From Casp-actino8 sp041159745 (lineage in GTDB: Bacteria; Actinomycetota; Acidimicrobiia; Acidimicrobiales; Ilumatobacteraceae): DNA of 62,090 nucleotides. The notes beneath the pieces are model-generated. The model searched no databases and had not been told where the DNA came from. It worked only from the letters and a program-made list of their open reading frames with translations. The position numbers and the translations under genes are program-made. Positions 31,762-40,874 of the stretch are shown one piece after another (position 1 is the first letter of the stretch; every line of letters begins with the position of its first letter). The DNA is taken from NCBI GenBank assembly GCA_041159745.1, contig JBEAXP010000046.1, forward strand, positions 1 through 62,090, given 5' to 3'.

Positions 31762-32649
31762 GTGCGAAGCGTGGCGGTGACTCGATCGATCGGCTGGCTC
31801 ACGCTTCCTTTGTCGCTCGTCGCTCCGCTGATCGCGTCGTCGTGTTCGACCGCCACGGGTACCGCGGCGGACGCCGCCACGCGACCGGCCGCCACCATCG
31901 AGTTGCCACCGCTCGTGCAGCAACCGACCACGGTGGCTCCTGCCACCACGGCCGCTCCATCCACGACCGTGCCGATTCCCCAGGTGGTCACCGTCCCGGT
32001 GGCGGCTCCCGTCGAACTCATCCAGCCCATCGGTCGGCAGTCGGGTGCGGGTGCGGCGGCGGTCCAGCAACGTCTCCTCGACCTCGGGTTCTGGCTTCAG
32101 GCCGTGAACGGTGACTTCGGCGTCACCACACGCCAGGCCCTTCAGGCCTTCCAGAAGTACAACGGGCTCGAACCGACCGAGTCGGTGGATGTCGCGACGG
32201 CCGATGCGTTGAACGCGGCCACCGTTCGTGCGCACGGTCTGTCCACCGCGGGAACCCTCGTGGAAGTCGACAAGACCCGCCAGCTCATGTTCTTGGTGCA
32301 GGACGGGGTCACCGTCTGGACGTTCAACATCTCCACCGGCAGCGGTGTCCCGTACGTGTCGCGCGACAAGAACGAATGGGGCAAGTGGGTGCGGGGCGAC
32401 TCGCAGACTCCGGAGGGCATCTTCCGGATCGATCGCGAATACACGAAGGGTTGGCGCGAGGGCGACCTGGGCGAGATCTATCGGCCCAAATACTTCAACG
32501 GCGGAATCGCCCTGCACGGCGCCTACAAGATCCCGCCGTATCCCGCCTCGCACGGATGTGTGCGTCTGTCGACCCCGGCCATGGACTTCTTGTGGTCGTC
32601 GGGGCTCGTGCCTCGGGGCACCATGGTCTGGGTCCATTCACAGGCCTAG
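31762..32649 (+). CDS. L,D-transpeptidase lipoprotein with peptidoglycan-binding domain
   Basis: 295 residues from GTG 31762. Signal peptide with lipobox-like LIASSC, a Thr/Pro/Ala-rich linker, a peptidoglycan-binding domain near 90-150 (AAVQQRLLDLGFWLQAVNGDFG) and a C-terminal YkuD domain with HGAYKIPPYPASHGCVRLS, the catalytic HGCxR Cys. It forms 3-3 crosslinks in peptidoglycan or links proteins to it, outside the membrane. TACTTT lies 10 nt before the start. Confidence 0.92.
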   Translation: MRSVAVTRSIGWLTLPLSLVAPLIASSCSTATGTAADAATRPAATIELPPLVQQPTTVAPATTAAPSTTVPIPQVVTVPVAAPVELIQPIGRQSGAGAAAVQQRLLDLGFWLQAVNGDFGVTTRQALQAFQKYNGLEPTESVDVATADALNAATVRAHGLSTAGTLVEVDKTRQLMFLVQDGVTVWTFNISTGSGVPYVSRDKNEWGKWVRGDSQTPEGIFRIDREYTKGWREGDLGEIYRPKYFNGGIALHGAYKIPPYPASHGCVRLSTPAMDFLWSSGLVPRGTMVWVHSQA

Positions 32650-32660
32650 ACCGTCTGTGG

Positions 32661-32666
32661 CACTCT
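32661..32666 (+). promoter_or_regulatory. CACTCT -10-like element, beta-galactosidase start
   Basis: CACTCT plus 6 nt and GTG 32673. First base deviates from TAnnnT. Confidence 0.4.
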
Positions 32667-32672
32667 GTTCGG

Positions 32673-35603
32673 GTGCTTCCGGTGATCGGCGCCCTGAGAC
32701 CGTGGTCCGATCCGGGTGCCGTCGCCATGCGGCGATTGCCGCAGCGGCCCACACTGTCGACGTTCCCCGACGCTGATTCGGTTCGTCTCGGGCGTGAGCA
32801 CAGCCCGTGGTGGCGGAGTCTCGACGGAACCTGGGATCTCAAGCTCTGGAAACACCCCGATGCCGTTCCGCCGTCGGCCATCGCGGGCTCGGGCAGCGGT
32901 TGGCGTCGCGTGGCCGTGCCGGGCAACTGGACGGTGCAGGGATTCGACGACCTGCCGCACTACACGAACGTCGACATGCCGTGGCCCTTGCGGCCGCCGA
33001 ACCTTCCCGACCGCCTGACGACCGGCGTGTACCGACGCTCGTTCACCGTCCCGGCCAATTGGCGTCGGCGTCGGATCGTGTTGCACGTGGGCGGGGCCGA
33101 GAGCGTGCACGCGGTGTACGTGAACGGCGAGTTCGCGGGCTACGGCACCGATAGTCGGTTGCCGAGCGAGTACGACATCTCCGATCACGTCACTTCCGGG
33201 CGCAACGACGTGGCCATCGTCGTGATCCGCTACAGCGCGCAGTCGTACGTGGAGGATCAGGACCAGTGGTGGATGGCCGGCCTGCATCGCGAGGTGTTCG
33301 TCGAGGCTCGACCCGTGGTTCATGTCGCGCGATTGCGGACCGTCGCCGATTGGGACGGTGAGAAGGGCTTGATCACGGTCGATGCCCACGTCGAGCCGGG
33401 CGCCGGCGATCTCGACAAGGGTTGGTCGATTCGAACCTGGGTCGAAACACTCGAGGGCGTTCGGAAGGGACGAATTCTGGAAGCCCGAGTGGCCGCGGCA
33501 CACCGCGTCCCGTACGTGTTCACCGGTCATCACGCCTCCGTCACTTCGGAGATTCGCGGTGTCCGACCTTGGTCGGCCGAGTTCCCCGAGCGCTACCGCG
33601 TCGTCGTCGAGTTGCAGTCGCCCGACGGCGAAGTGGTGGAAGCGGTCGGTCAGATCGTCGGCTTCCGACGGGTGGAGATCCTCGACGGCCTGCTGTCGGT
33701 GAACGGGTCTCCGATCACGGTGATGGGTGTGAATCGACACGATCACGATCCTGATCGTGGCAAGGCGGTCACGGTCGAGGGCATGCGCGCCGATCTGCTC
33801 ACGATGAAGCGGCACAACATCAACGCGGTGCGAACGTCGCACTATCCGAACGATCATCGCTTCTACGACTTGTGCGACGAACTCGGCTTGTACGTGGTGG
33901 ACGAAGCGAATGTCGAGAGCCACGCGTTCAACACATCGCTGTGTCATGACGCTTCGTATCGCTCGACCTGGCTCGAACGAGTCGGTCGCATGGTCGAACG
34001 AGACCGGAATCACGCCAGCATCATCATGTGGAGTCTGGGCAACGAGTCCGGATACGGAGAGCACCACGATGCGAGCGCGGCCCTCGTCCGCCGTCTCGAC
34101 CCGACTCGTCCGCTGCACTACGAGGGCGCCGTGTTCCACGCCGGATGGACCGATGGCGGGCGCAACGTCACGGACGTGGTGTGTCCCATGTACGCGCCGC
34201 CGGCCGCCATCGAGTTGTACGCCACGCAGAACCTCGGCACGCGGCCCCTCGTGATGTGCGAGTACAGCCATGCCATGGGAAACTCGAACGGCGGGCTGGC
34301 CGACTACTGGCGACTGATCGACGAGCACCGCATCCTTCAGGGTGGATTCATCTGGGAGTGGAAGGATCACGGTCTCCGTCAACGCACGGCGCGTGGTGAA
34401 CGGTTCGCGTACGGCGGGCAGTTCGGCGATCGACCCAACGACGGCAACTTCGTGGCCGATGGCCTCGTTTCCCCCGAAGGCCACCCCCATCCGGCCATGC
34501 AGGAAGTCGCTTGGGTGCATCGTCCGGTGTCGGTCGTGGCCGCCGGTTGGAAAGTGCGAGTCACCAATCGCCAATCGTTCCGCGACCTCGCTTGGTTGAG
34601 CGGCGAATGGACTCTGCGCGATTCCGATCGCGTGGTCGCCAAGGGAACATGGGATCCCGAGGTCGGTCCGGGTCAGTCGGTGATCCTCGATCACCCGATC
34701 TCCCGTGAGATCCTCGATTCGTGTCGGGGCGAGGCGTTGCTCACGTTCCGTTGGACGTCACGGCGCGCGACTCCGTGGAGCCAGCGCGGTCACCTCGTGG
34801 CCTGGGATCAAGTGGTGTTGCGATCCGACGAACGTCCACCGACATGGGGGAGCAAGTCCGCACTCGGTGTGTCGTACGAACCGACTCGACGTGCTCTGAT
34901 CACTCTTCCGTCTCTCACGTTGTGGAGAGCCGCCGTCGACAACGACGGTTTCAAACTCCTGCCCGATCTGCGCGATCGCATGCAAATCGGCGGCGCCGCG
35001 TTGTCACGTTGGCAGGACGCCGGCATCGATCGCCGCGATCCGCACGATCTCGTCGAGCATTCGTGCGAGACGTACACCGATTCGGAGGGTTGGGCGGTGT
35101 TCCGGCACACGGTGCAGGTGCCCGACGCGCTGGCCGACCTGCCGCGTATCGGCGTCGCGTTCGAAGTGAAGCCGAGCAAGATGTTGCGCTGGTTTGGTCG
35201 TGGACCGCTCGAGAACATGCCCGATCGATCGGCGGGTGCCCTGGTCGACGTGTTCGAAGCGGCGCCGGACGAACTTCCGTACGTGGTTCCGCAGGAGTTC
35301 GGCTTGCGGACCGATTGCCGGTGGCTGGAGGTCGTGTACTCGGCGACGCGGCGTCTGCGGGTCGAGGCGATCGAGCCGCACTCGTTGCACATGTCGGCCA
35401 TCGGATATCGCGATGCCGATTTGTTCGAGGCGGCCGACACGACCGAGCTCAGACGGTCGCCCAACCTGGTGGTTCACGTCGACGTGGCGCATCGAGGAGT
35501 CGGTACCGCCACCTGCGGTCCCGATGTCGACGACCGATTCCGTCTGCGGGCCGGCCGATTCGAGTTCGGCTACCGGATCAAGTTGATCGAGGGGCGCGCC
35601 TGA
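32673..35603 (+). CDS. LacZ-type beta-galactosidase (GH2)
   Basis: 976 residues from GTG 32673, close to LacZ length. Sugar-binding domain (WRSLDGTWDLKLW, VPGNWTVQGFD), catalytic barrel with RTSHYPNDHRFYDLCDELGL, acid/base Glu458 in SLGNESGYG and nucleophile Glu530 in CEYSHAMGNS (LacZ: 461 and 537), and a C-terminal small-chain domain (GRGPLENMPDR). No signal peptide, so it works on imported sugars. No transporter or regulator adjoins it. Its 3' end overlaps the convergent MBL-Rieske gene by 26 nt. Confidence 0.92.
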   Translation: MLPVIGALRPWSDPGAVAMRRLPQRPTLSTFPDADSVRLGREHSPWWRSLDGTWDLKLWKHPDAVPPSAIAGSGSGWRRVAVPGNWTVQGFDDLPHYTNVDMPWPLRPPNLPDRLTTGVYRRSFTVPANWRRRRIVLHVGGAESVHAVYVNGEFAGYGTDSRLPSEYDISDHVTSGRNDVAIVVIRYSAQSYVEDQDQWWMAGLHREVFVEARPVVHVARLRTVADWDGEKGLITVDAHVEPGAGDLDKGWSIRTWVETLEGVRKGRILEARVAAAHRVPYVFTGHHASVTSEIRGVRPWSAEFPERYRVVVELQSPDGEVVEAVGQIVGFRRVEILDGLLSVNGSPITVMGVNRHDHDPDRGKAVTVEGMRADLLTMKRHNINAVRTSHYPNDHRFYDLCDELGLYVVDEANVESHAFNTSLCHDASYRSTWLERVGRMVERDRNHASIIMWSLGNESGYGEHHDASAALVRRLDPTRPLHYEGAVFHAGWTDGGRNVTDVVCPMYAPPAAIELYATQNLGTRPLVMCEYSHAMGNSNGGLADYWRLIDEHRILQGGFIWEWKDHGLRQRTARGERFAYGGQFGDRPNDGNFVADGLVSPEGHPHPAMQEVAWVHRPVSVVAAGWKVRVTNRQSFRDLAWLSGEWTLRDSDRVVAKGTWDPEVGPGQSVILDHPISREILDSCRGEALLTFRWTSRRATPWSQRGHLVAWDQVVLRSDERPPTWGSKSALGVSYEPTRRALITLPSLTLWRAAVDNDGFKLLPDLRDRMQIGGAALSRWQDAGIDRRDPHDLVEHSCETYTDSEGWAVFRHTVQVPDALADLPRIGVAFEVKPSKMLRWFGRGPLENMPDRSAGALVDVFEAAPDELPYVVPQEFGLRTDCRWLEVVYSATRRLRVEAIEPHSLHMSAIGYRDADLFEAADTTELRRSPNLVVHVDVAHRGVGTATCGPDVDDRFRLRAGRFEFGYRIKLIEGRA

Positions 35604-37131
35604 CCAGAAGGCGGCGATCGTCGGCCGTGAGGCACCGACCGGTTTCGAGGTCGAACTTCCAGCCGTGCAGAGTGCACACCAGTGTCGAACCCTCGAGTTC
35701 GCCGAAAACCGACAGGTCGGCCCGACGGTGCGGGCAGTAGCGCTCGACGACGTACTCGCCGATGGTGATCTCGGAGGACGGCGGAGCCGGCGCGAGTCGT
35801 CGCACTGCTTCGTCTTCGGCCCGCTGCATGCGTTCGACCGACAGTGACTTGAAGAAGTTGTAGAGGAACTCGTTGTATTCGGTGCGGCGCCACGCAGAGA
35901 ACCGGCACGAGAGGAAGAGCTTGTCGCTCCAGTCGACCGACTTGTTGGCCACGACGGTTTCCACCAATCGCCGGTCGATGTCGAAACGAAAGCCGTGGTC
36001 CTCGCCGTTGAAGGGTCGCACTCGCCCGTTGGGAAAGTCGATGAGGATCTCCAGATCGCCGGCCCGCAGGAGACAGGCCGCACCGATGGCCGAGCGCAGA
36101 GTCGGGGCCATCACCATGAGCGGTTCCCACCACCGCGAGAGCGTCCCGACCAGATCGGTGGTGGGCTTCGCCCACGACTCCTTGTGTTCGTCGAGCCACT
36201 GACTCCAGTCGGCTCGATAGCGCAGCAGGTAGTCGCGCTTGTTCGTGAAGATCGACCGAACCTCGTCGTCATCCATCGGATGGTGGACGGTCACCTTGTG
36301 GTCGTCGAGAGCGATGGTGGTTCCGGGAACGTTGAGGATTCCTTGGTGCTGGCCGGCGGCCAGGCGAGTGAGGAACTCGGTCTGGTCGGGGAAGATCGAC
36401 AACTCGTCGCCGTCGATCACGTTGAAACCGAACAGGTCGGGATCGAGAAAACACGGCGGCCCGGCCGACGGGACGACCCAGCCGGCACCGACGGCTTCGA
36501 CGTAGCGAAGTGCGCGAGCGAACTGGCTCTCCACCTTGTTGGTGATGAGCGATCGCTTTCGCGCCATCGGTTCGTCGTAGACCATCGGATACCAGATGGC
36601 CCCGGAGAACTGAAGCCAGTGAAGATCGACCGGGCCGTGCGAACGAAGAGCATTCAAGTCGCTCGTCCGGCAGTCGTTCTGATCGACGAGGCGATGCACG
36701 CCGTCGGACACGACGAGGGCGGAGTCGCCACCCGGTCCGTCGGCGATTGCCGTCTCGACATGGATTGCGACCGTCAGTCCGTCTCCGAGATCGGTCTCCT
36801 CGCCGTTCTTGGTGCGAATGAATTCGCTGAAGCCGAGCGAGCGCAGTCGGCGTTCGAGTTCCTGCGTCGGATAGTCGGGAAGGAGGATCGGCGTCACTCG
36901 AGGCACGTTCTCGACGAGCCACTGCTCGTCGAGGTGGTCACCATGCAGATGGGAGATGTAGAGGAACGAAGGACGGCGAATCGCATCGGCGACGTGGCGG
37001 GGGAGTCGGTCGTTTCGCGGAAATGGGAACCACGATCCGAAGAACGCCGGATTGAACCACGGATCGCAGAGGATCGAGCCCTGGCGGGTCTCGATGAGGA
37101 TTCCGGCATGGCCGATGGATGTCGCGCGCAC
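35578..37131 (-). CDS. MBL-fold / Rieske [2Fe-2S] fusion protein
   Basis: 517 residues. N-terminal metallo-beta-lactamase fold with SHLHGDHLDE (H61-x-H63-x-D65-H66) and QGSILCDPWFNPAF, similar to UlaG/CMAH-type hydrolases; a middle part rich in aromatic and basic residues; and a C-terminal Rieske site C466-P-H468, C486-T-L-H489 in a C-x-H-x17-C-x2-H pattern. CMP-Neu5Ac hydroxylase (CMAH) combines the same two domains but with Rieske first; here the order is reversed. Probably a redox or oxygenase-like enzyme; substrate unknown. GTG start. Confidence 0.82.
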   Translation of the reverse strand: MRATSIGHAGILIETRQGSILCDPWFNPAFFGSWFPFPRNDRLPRHVADAIRRPSFLYISHLHGDHLDEQWLVENVPRVTPILLPDYPTQELERRLRSLGFSEFIRTKNGEETDLGDGLTVAIHVETAIADGPGGDSALVVSDGVHRLVDQNDCRTSDLNALRSHGPVDLHWLQFSGAIWYPMVYDEPMARKRSLITNKVESQFARALRYVEAVGAGWVVPSAGPPCFLDPDLFGFNVIDGDELSIFPDQTEFLTRLAAGQHQGILNVPGTTIALDDHKVTVHHPMDDDEVRSIFTNKRDYLLRYRADWSQWLDEHKESWAKPTTDLVGTLSRWWEPLMVMAPTLRSAIGAACLLRAGDLEILIDFPNGRVRPFNGEDHGFRFDIDRRLVETVVANKSVDWSDKLFLSCRFSAWRRTEYNEFLYNFFKSLSVERMQRAEDEAVRRLAPAPPSSEITIGEYVVERYCPHRRADLSVFGELEGSTLVCTLHGWKFDLETGRCLTADDRRLLVRRAPRST

Positions 37132-37157
37132 GGCTGCTGCTCGTCAGTGAGATCGGT

Positions 37158-37496
37158 TCACGGAGTGGGCGGATCCTTGTGGACGTTGCCGGCGCGCGAC
37201 ACGTGCTCGGTCCACTTCGCTCCGTCCCAATAGCGGTAGTCGTACCGACCGGCCGGATCCTTGTACCAGTCGGCCGGTACCGTCGGCGTGGCGACCGAAT
37301 TCGTCGTCGACGTGGGTGCCGGTGCGGGGTTCGACTTCGCTTGGGCGTCGCGGCTCAGGAAGGCGACCAGTTCGGCCCCGTCGCGCACCGTCACGATGGA
37401 GACGACCGACCAACCCTCGGCCGACTTCGCGGTGAGCGTCGAAGCGAGCGACTCGCTGTCGAAGGACGCCACCTTCACCGACGCGAATTCCTTCAT
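37158..37496 (-). CDS. DUF2510-containing protein
   Basis: 112 residues. N-terminal alpha/beta half resembling DUF4177-like domains (EFASVKVASFDSESLASTLTAKSAEGWSVVSI), a Pro/Thr-rich linker, and a C-terminal PADWYKDPAGRYDYRYWDGAKWTEHV, the DUF2510 signature common in actinobacteria. Function unknown. TACACT lies 6 nt before the ATG. Confidence 0.82.
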   Translation of the reverse strand: MKEFASVKVASFDSESLASTLTAKSAEGWSVVSIVTVRDGAELVAFLSRDAQAKSNPAPAPTSTTNSVATPTVPADWYKDPAGRYDYRYWDGAKWTEHVSRAGNVHKDPPTP

Positions 37497-37502
37497 GAGG
37501 CG

Positions 37503-37508
37503 AGTGTA
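37503..37508 (-). promoter_or_regulatory. TACACT -10 element, DUF2510 protein start
   Basis: Minus-strand TACACT plus 6 nt and ATG 37496. Confidence 0.55.
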
Positions 37509-37551
37509 CCGATGGCCGGTTCGGGCCCTTCGTCAGGATCCGACGCTTGCG

Positions 37552-38304
37552 TCAGTTCTCCGGGTTCGTTCCTTCGGTCGAGACGAGATCGCGGGCCCGG
37601 GCGTCATCGGGTGGTCCGTCGTGGATGAGTCGTCCGTCACGCAATGCGATGAGGCGGTCGACGCGCTCGACGAATCCGAGTTCGTGGGTGGCGACGATGG
37701 CGGTGGCATCACCGATGTCGTCGAGCAACGCCAGCAGAGCCTCTTTGCCGGCGGCGTCGAGTCCGACGAATGGTTCGTCGACGAGGATAACCTCGAAGGG
37801 CCGCAAGAATGCCAACGCGATTCCGGCCTTCTGCTTCAGACCGCGGCTGAAGCGCGACGGCAGATCGTCGGCACGATCGGCGATGCCGAGGTGGTCGAGC
37901 AACCGGGTTCCGATTCGCTGCCAGTCACCGACGTCGTGCATTCGGGCCACGTATTCGAGGTGCTCCCACACCGACAAGTCGTCGTAGAACACCGGCGTGT
38001 CGGCCAGGTAGCTCACGCGACGGCGGGCTTCGAGCGAGCCAGGCTCGTGTCCGTGGATCTCGATCGCGCCAGCGGTCGCGTCGAGCAGCCCGGCGGCGAT
38101 GCGCAGAAGTGTGGTTTTCCCCGATCCGTTGTGGCCGATGAGCGCGACCTTGCTGCCCGCATCGATGGTGAGTGACAGTGGATGCAGTACCGGACCGTCG
38201 CCGTAATCCTTGGTGACCCCACGTGTCGTGAAGGCCGCGTGTTCGATCGTCGAGGCTTCGGAGCCGGTGGCCGGCGGACGAGGGTGGCGATTGCCCGAAC
38301 TCAT
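37552..38304 (-). CDS. ABC transporter ATP-binding protein
   Basis: 250 residues from ATG 38304. Walker A GHNGSGKT at 57-64, a signature region (FSRGLKQKAGIALAFLRPFEVILVDEP) in which LSGGQ reads FSRGLKQK, Walker B VILVDEP and switch His in ATHELGF. The preceding gene ends 10 nt upstream and encodes a large membrane protein that is the likely permease. FSRGxxQ is typical of ABC-2-type exporters. Confidence 0.88.
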   Translation of the reverse strand: MSSGNRHPRPPATGSEASTIEHAAFTTRGVTKDYGDGPVLHPLSLTIDAGSKVALIGHNGSGKTTLLRIAAGLLDATAGAIEIHGHEPGSLEARRRVSYLADTPVFYDDLSVWEHLEYVARMHDVGDWQRIGTRLLDHLGIADRADDLPSRFSRGLKQKAGIALAFLRPFEVILVDEPFVGLDAAGKEALLALLDDIGDATAIVATHELGFVERVDRLIALRDGRLIHDGPPDDARARDLVSTEGTNPEN

Positions 38305-38314
38305 GACTGGGACC

Positions 38315-40831
38315 TCATTGTGTCCGACTTTCGCGTGGCTGACGACTTTCGCGAGCGGCGTTGGCGATCCAGGCGCTGATCGCATCGCGACGGTGGATCC
38401 AGGCCGCGACGACTCCGACCATCAACACGACGGCGATGCTCGCTCGCAGAGCCGCCGCCTCCGGCCCGCGGCCGTTCTCGATGGCGTGTCCGGCGAACGC
38501 GAAGGGGATCTGCCCGACGGTGGCCAGCGCAACCGGCCAGATCGCCTTGAGCACGCTCACGGTGCCGGCGACTTCGGGCGGCATGAGGTTGTTCTGTGCC
38601 GTCGACGTCAACGGATCGGGAGCACCCGACACGATGTTCACGGCCGCTCCCGCCAGGCCGGCCAGGACGGCTGGAACCGCGGCGGTCAGAACGATCACCA
38701 CGTGATCGGGGGCGAGGATCGACGCTGTGGTCGCGAAGACGATGGCACAGGGAACGCCCGCGGCAACCGAGGCGAACGTGAGCTTCAGATACGACGCGCC
38801 TCGTTCGACCGGCAACGAGTCGGTCCGCTCGCCGTGGTCGATCTCCTGAGCCAACGGCTCGAGCAGTTCGAGACCGACGATGAAGCCGAGGAGACCCGAA
38901 GCGACCACCAGGGGAGTCGAACCTTCGATCACGGCGGCCGCGGCCGCTCCGCCGGTGGCCGACAGCATCGCGATACGAATGACTCGTGTGAGCGGATAGC
39001 GAACGATGCCGTGGAGAGTGCGTCTCCACTCGGCTGAACCGCGACCCGTTCTCCGGAGACGCAACCACGGTCGGCGCCGACTCTGCTCGTGCGCGAGCTG
39101 CCGTCGCAGCAGCATCACGGTTCGCAGGTCTTGCATCGTGACGGCGAACCGCAACTGCGTCACGAGTGCCGAACGACGGGAGAGCGCCTCGAGAGATTGC
39201 CGTCCGATCATGGCCAGGCCGACGACGAGGAGAAGGAGTGGGACGGCGAGACCGATCAGTTCGAGAGGTCGTGTCCGCTCACCCCAGAGCGCAAGTCCAC
39301 CGATCGAGTCGGCCGGACCGATCACCGTGGTGGGTGCGGTGACCGCTTGCCACGCGACGAGTCCGAAACCGATCGCGGTCGAGAGCGACTGCCGCACACG
39401 AATGGCGTGGGCGATGAACGCGGTTGCGATGAACAGTGCCCCGACTCCCAGTCCCCACAGTGCACCTCCGGCGGCCCAGGCGACTTCGGACCCCGGAAAG
39501 CGTCGGCCGGCGAGTTGTCCGGCGAAAGCTCCGACCGCGGTCGACGCGAACACGATCGTTCGCATCCTTTGAACGGCCGGGCGCCGGAGAGCACGAGCCC
39601 GATCGATGGGTGCGAGAAGCGCGTGGCGCACATCGGCCTCTTCGAGAGCGAGCGGTCCCCCACGACTTCCCGAGCGCAGACCGAAGGCAACGGCCAGTAC
39701 GGCGGCCAGGCCGAGCCAGCCGGGTCCGAAACGTTCGACGTCGATCACGAACGTCGATGAAGCCGGTTCGCCAGCCACCAGGTCGGAGACGAAGAGCATG
39801 CCGCCGCCGTACATGAAGGCCGCGAGGTACACGCGGTACAGAGCCTCGAACCACTCGACCTCGGCCAATCGCCGGCGTTGCCGTGTGCGGCGCAGTTCGA
39901 CCAACGCACGGAACGGTGCGCGGTGAGCGGTTCGTGGATCACGGTGACGATCGTGAGTCGGCGTGACCGATCCGGTCTCGACGTCGTTCGCCGGATCGGC
40001 GGACCAGCCCGACCACGAGGCCACGAAGAGTTTCGGCGGCGCGAACCCGGCGTGCTCCATGGCCAAGACGTTCAGACAGGCCGAGACTCCGGAACCGCAG
40101 CACGCGATCACCTCGTCCGCTTCATCGACGCACAGTGCCGAGTAGTGGCGGCGCAGTTCCGGAACCGAACGCAACCGTCCTCCTTCGAGAACTTCCGACC
40201 ACGGTGCGTTGTACGCGCCCGGAACGTGTCCGAAACGAGTGTCAACCGGGTTGGGTTCTCCTCGGAATCGCTCGGCTGAGCGCGCGTCGATCAGAACCGA
40301 CCGCGATCCCGCCACCGACCTCACGTCGTCGAGCGAGGCCAGTCGTTCGGCCGGCCACGTGATGGGGGTGAAGAGGGCGTGGTCGCGATTGGTCGCCGCT
40401 CCCTTCTCCACATCGTTCGGATGAGCCTGGAGCCAGGCGGCCAATCCGCCGTCGAGAAGCGAGGCCGCGCAACCGAGCATCCGCAACATGACCACGAGTC
40501 GTCCGGCCGTCATTCCACCGGTGTCGTCGTAGGCGACCACCCAAGTGTCGTTTCCGATGCCGAGGTCGCTCATCGCCCGTGCGAAGTCGTCCGGTGCGGG
40601 CAGTGGATGGCGACCCTCGGTTGGTTGCCCGTGACCGGCCAAGTCGCGATCGATGTCGACGAAGACCGCACCCGGTATGTGGCCGGCTTCGAAAGCGGCC
40701 CGTCCGTCGCGGCCATCGAGGTACCAACGAACGTCGGCGGCGACGATGCGGGCGCCCAGTGTTCGCAGTCGGTCGAACTCGGCGAACGAGATGATGGGAC
40801 CCGGAGTCGAGCCGGATGACGACGAAGCCAT
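38315..40831 (-). CDS. rhodanese fused to an ABC-2-like permease
   Basis: 838 residues from ATG 40831 (ATG 40843 adds four). Residues 1 to about 286 are a complete two-domain thiosulfate sulfurtransferase: AADVRWYLDGRDGRAAFEAGHIPGA, WVVAYDD in the inactive domain, then catalytic Cys245 in IACCGSGVSAC and the family-ending SWSGWSADP. The same frame continues without a stop through a basic linker into a membrane part from about 320 with many helices (PGWLGLAAVLAVAFGL, SASGLLG-type segments). The permease part pairs with the ATPase 10 nt downstream. Either a real fusion or loss of a stop between two genes. Confidence 0.72.
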   Translation of the reverse strand: MASSSSGSTPGPIISFAEFDRLRTLGARIVAADVRWYLDGRDGRAAFEAGHIPGAVFVDIDRDLAGHGQPTEGRHPLPAPDDFARAMSDLGIGNDTWVVAYDDTGGMTAGRLVVMLRMLGCAASLLDGGLAAWLQAHPNDVEKGAATNRDHALFTPITWPAERLASLDDVRSVAGSRSVLIDARSAERFRGEPNPVDTRFGHVPGAYNAPWSEVLEGGRLRSVPELRRHYSALCVDEADEVIACCGSGVSACLNVLAMEHAGFAPPKLFVASWSGWSADPANDVETGSVTPTHDRHRDPRTAHRAPFRALVELRRTRQRRRLAEVEWFEALYRVYLAAFMYGGGMLFVSDLVAGEPASSTFVIDVERFGPGWLGLAAVLAVAFGLRSGSRGGPLALEEADVRHALLAPIDRARALRRPAVQRMRTIVFASTAVGAFAGQLAGRRFPGSEVAWAAGGALWGLGVGALFIATAFIAHAIRVRQSLSTAIGFGLVAWQAVTAPTTVIGPADSIGGLALWGERTRPLELIGLAVPLLLLVVGLAMIGRQSLEALSRRSALVTQLRFAVTMQDLRTVMLLRRQLAHEQSRRRPWLRLRRTGRGSAEWRRTLHGIVRYPLTRVIRIAMLSATGGAAAAAVIEGSTPLVVASGLLGFIVGLELLEPLAQEIDHGERTDSLPVERGASYLKLTFASVAAGVPCAIVFATTASILAPDHVVIVLTAAVPAVLAGLAGAAVNIVSGAPDPLTSTAQNNLMPPEVAGTVSVLKAIWPVALATVGQIPFAFAGHAIENGRGPEAAALRASIAVVLMVGVVAAWIHRRDAISAWIANAARESRQPRESRTQ

Positions 40832-40861
40832 GGCGACTCTCATCTTTCCACTCGGAGGAGC

Positions 40862-40867
40862 AATACT
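40862..40867 (+). promoter_or_regulatory. AATACT -10-like element, DsbB start
   Basis: AATACT plus 7 nt and ATG 40875, in the 43-bp gap to the divergent rhodanese fusion gene. Confidence 0.4.
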
Positions 40868-40874
40868 GGAATCA

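Noticed and set aside
32376..32672. Longer beta-galactosidase start inside the L,D-transpeptidase gene
   Set aside because: That stretch is an out-of-frame shadow of the transpeptidase; GTG 32673 follows its stop and leads into a normal GH2 N terminus.
32646..34694. 682-codon minus-strand open frame opposite the beta-galactosidase
   Set aside because: His/Val/Arg-rich shadow; the GH2 catalytic motifs are on the plus strand.
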